Source of the DNA: Candidatus Gemmiger excrementigallinarum
GTDB taxonomy: Bacteria; Bacillota; Clostridia; Oscillospirales; Ruminococcaceae
NCBI GenBank assembly: GCA_019116445.1
Contig: DXBP01000015.1
Coordinates: forward strand, 1-33,961
Direction: 5' to 3'
Length of the DNA stretch: 33,961 nucleotides
Below are positions 33,042-33,961 of this stretch, one piece after another. Position numbers and translations under genes: made by a program. The notes beneath the pieces are model-generated. The model was given only the letters and a program-made list of their open reading frames with translations. It was not told the DNA's origin and ran no database searches. How positions within the stretch are numbered: the first letter of the stretch is position 1; each line of letters opens with the position of its first letter.

Positions 33042-33643
33042 TGGAGCAAGGCTTTTTGCTGAAAGGATTGTGCCTGTTGGCCGGCTACGCCTTCGGTTGC
33101 TTCCTTACGGCGGAGATTGTGGCCCGCTGCCTTGCGGGGATGGGGACAGGTTCCATCGGGACAGGAAGCCCCAGCGCAGCCAATATTGCCGGACATTTGG
33201 GGAAACCGGCAGGAATTGCCGTGATTGCCGGGGATGCGCTGAAAACGATTCTGGCCTGTTGGTTTTGCTATCGGCTGGCCGCACCGGAACTGGAACACAT
33301 CGCCGTACTGTATGGCGGCATGGGCGTGGTACTGGGGCACGCATGGCCTCTGTGGCGCGGCGGCCACGGCGGCTGCATCACGGCGGTGGCGTGTACCTGG
33401 GCCATTATCTATTTCCCTGTGACAGGAGCACTGTGCTGCCTGGCGGGAGCTGTAGCTGCCATCGGAATGCGGCACCGCGCGCTTGGTATAGTTCTGGCCG
33501 GAGGTCTTGCCGTGGTTGTTGCGTTTCTGCAATTCGGCACACAAAGCGGGTTTGGCACGGTGGGGATTGCACTTGTTTTGATGTGGCAGTACCGGAAAGA
33601 ATTTCTTCCGGTCAGATACGAGAAAAAAGAAAAATCCCCTTAA
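33035..33643 (+). CDS. PlsY-like membrane protein with altered catalytic motifs
   Basis: This is a 202-residue membrane protein with about five to six hydrophobic segments, of the PlsY (glycerol-3-phosphate acyltransferase) type. PlsY starts phospholipid synthesis by acylating glycerol-3-phosphate from acyl-phosphate. Here the first motif (GSGNxGATN in PlsY) reads GTGSPSAAN and is followed by a normal GKPAG. The second (GHxFPxxxxFxGGKG) reads GHAWPLWRGGHGG, so the motif lysine is His. It may be a paralogue with changed substrate or lost activity. The start is uncertain: GTG 33035 fits a GGGGG ribosome binding site best, but ATG 33041 is possible. I see no clear promoter of its own. Confidence 0.75.
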   Translation: MSMEQGFLLKGLCLLAGYAFGCFLTAEIVARCLAGMGTGSIGTGSPSAANIAGHLGKPAGIAVIAGDALKTILACWFCYRLAAPELEHIAVLYGGMGVVLGHAWPLWRGGHGGCITAVACTWAIIYFPVTGALCCLAGAVAAIGMRHRALGIVLAGGLAVVVAFLQFGTQSGFGTVGIALVLMWQYRKEFLPVRYEKKEKSP

Positions 33644-33722
33644 AATAGAATGATATTATCATACCACCGGCAGGAAAATATTGCAATCTCGAAAGAAAAA
33701 CAACGAAGGAAAGTTGAAATAT

Positions 33723-33759
33723 AAAAAACTTGAAAAAATCTGAAAAAAATTCAAAAAAA
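33723..33759 (+). promoter_or_regulatory. Four phased A-tracts upstream of the tRNA promoter
   Basis: Runs of six or seven A residues start at 33723, 33733, 33743 and 33753, exactly 10 bp apart, and end three bases before a consensus -35. Such in-phase A-tracts bend DNA and act as UP-element-like sites for the RNA polymerase alpha subunits. Confidence 0.75.
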
Positions 33760-33762
33760 GCC

Positions 33763-33791
33763 TTGACAGTTGGCATAAGTTTGGCTATAAT
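33763..33791 (+). promoter_or_regulatory. Consensus tRNA-operon promoter
   Basis: TTGACA (33763-33768) and TATAAT (33786-33791) with a 17-bp spacer match the bacterial consensus at all twelve positions. It drives the tRNA-Asp/tRNA-Thr cluster. Confidence 0.95.
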
Positions 33792-33845
33792 AATTGACGT
33801 TGCAGCCGCCACGGCAAACAAAACGGCGGTCAACAAGCTGGGTAT

Positions 33846-33922
33846 GGCCCGGTAGTTCAGTTGGTTAGAACGCTAGCCTGTCACGCTAGAGGTCGTCAGT
33901 TCGAGCCTGATTCGGGTCGCCA
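33846..33922 (+). tRNA. tRNA-Asp (GTC)
   Basis: A complete 77-base tRNA with encoded CCA. The acceptor GGCCCGG pairs with TCGGGTC (two G-T pairs), the anticodon stem CTAGC/GCTAG holds the loop CTGTCAC with anticodon GTC (Asp), and the T-loop TTCGAGC is normal. Confidence 0.97.
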
Positions 33923-33925
33923 TTT

Positions 33926-33961
33926 GCTGCTATAGCTCAGTTGGTAGAGCGCATCCTTGGT
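33926..33961 (+). tRNA. tRNA-Thr (GGT), truncated by window end
   Basis: Four bases after tRNA-Asp begins GCTGCTA (acceptor), TA, and the D-arm GCTC/GAGC with loop AGTTGGTA. The anticodon stem CATCC and loop TTGGT follow, putting anticodon GGT (Thr) at the last three bases. The rest lies outside the window. Confidence 0.85.

Noticed and set aside
33650-33662. ATGATA-T-TATCAT inverted repeat after the PlsY-like gene
   Set aside because: It is short, AT-only at its core and has no T-run. It is too weak to call as a terminator or operator.
1-33961. CRISPR arrays, insertion sequences, prophage or integrase genes
   Set aside because: I looked for regularly spaced repeats, transposase-like frames and attachment-site repeats and found none. 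All large frames are chromosomal housekeeping or accessory enzymes.

Overview
The window looks like chromosomal DNA from a fairly GC-rich Bacillota, class Clostridia, probably the Oscillospiraceae/Ruminococcaceae side (Faecalibacterium/Gemmiger-like). This placement is an inference, not a database result. It rests on Gram-positive-type ribosome binding sites, TTGnnn/TATAAT promoters, FMN and SAM-I riboswitches with intrinsic terminators, and gene types usual in that class (PcrA with a C-terminal Tudor-like domain, RecD2, ComF, ThyX, MltG next to a U32 hydroxylation protein, a BceRS-like module with its ABC exporter). I see no insertion sequence, prophage, CRISPR array or rRNA.

Layout. 1-2.0 kb: the 3' end of tuf, then guaA, each closed by a strong terminator. 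2.2-7.3 kb: response regulator, one-membrane-segment histidine kinase, ABC ATPase and an 884-residue FtsX-type permease. 7.4-9.2 kb: an MFS exporter divergent from a MarR regulator, with two related palindromic operators between them. 9.3-10.8 kb: ogt (alkylated-DNA repair) and a self-processing P1-family aminopeptidase/amidase. 10.9-14.6 kb: a GCS2-type glutamate-cysteine ligase overlapping an ATP-grasp ligase, followed by a DinB/YfiT-fold protein and a small lipoprotein. 14.6-16.7 kb: an MscS channel divergent from an FMN-riboswitch-controlled riboflavin transporter (ribU). 16.7-18.1 kb: a SAM-I riboswitch and metK. 18.2-28.7 kb: a long co-oriented run recD2-comF-mreB-pcrA-thyX-tmk-GNAT-mltG, then a terminator and a TrhP-like U32 protein. 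30.0-33.0 kb, minus strand: a uracil-DNA glycosylase followed by a RecB-nuclease/XPD-helicase fusion. 33.0-33.96 kb: a divergent PlsY-like membrane protein, then a consensus promoter preceded by phased A-tracts that drives tRNA-Asp and a tRNA-Thr cut by the window end.

The most promising candidate for an undescribed system is the 10.9-14.1 kb cluster. A gamma-glutamyl ligase and an ATP-grasp ligase could build a glutathione-like or gamma-glutamyl peptide. The DinB/YfiT fold is the one used by bacillithiol- and mycothiol-dependent transferases, so the third gene could be its user enzyme. Also worth a second look are the nuclease-helicase fusion paired with a uracil-DNA glycosylase, the two-operator MarR switch, the PlsY-like protein with altered catalytic motifs, and the GFGAGY-repeat disordered tail of PcrA.

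All calls come from reading the sequence and translations. No similarity search, structure prediction or RNA folding program was run.
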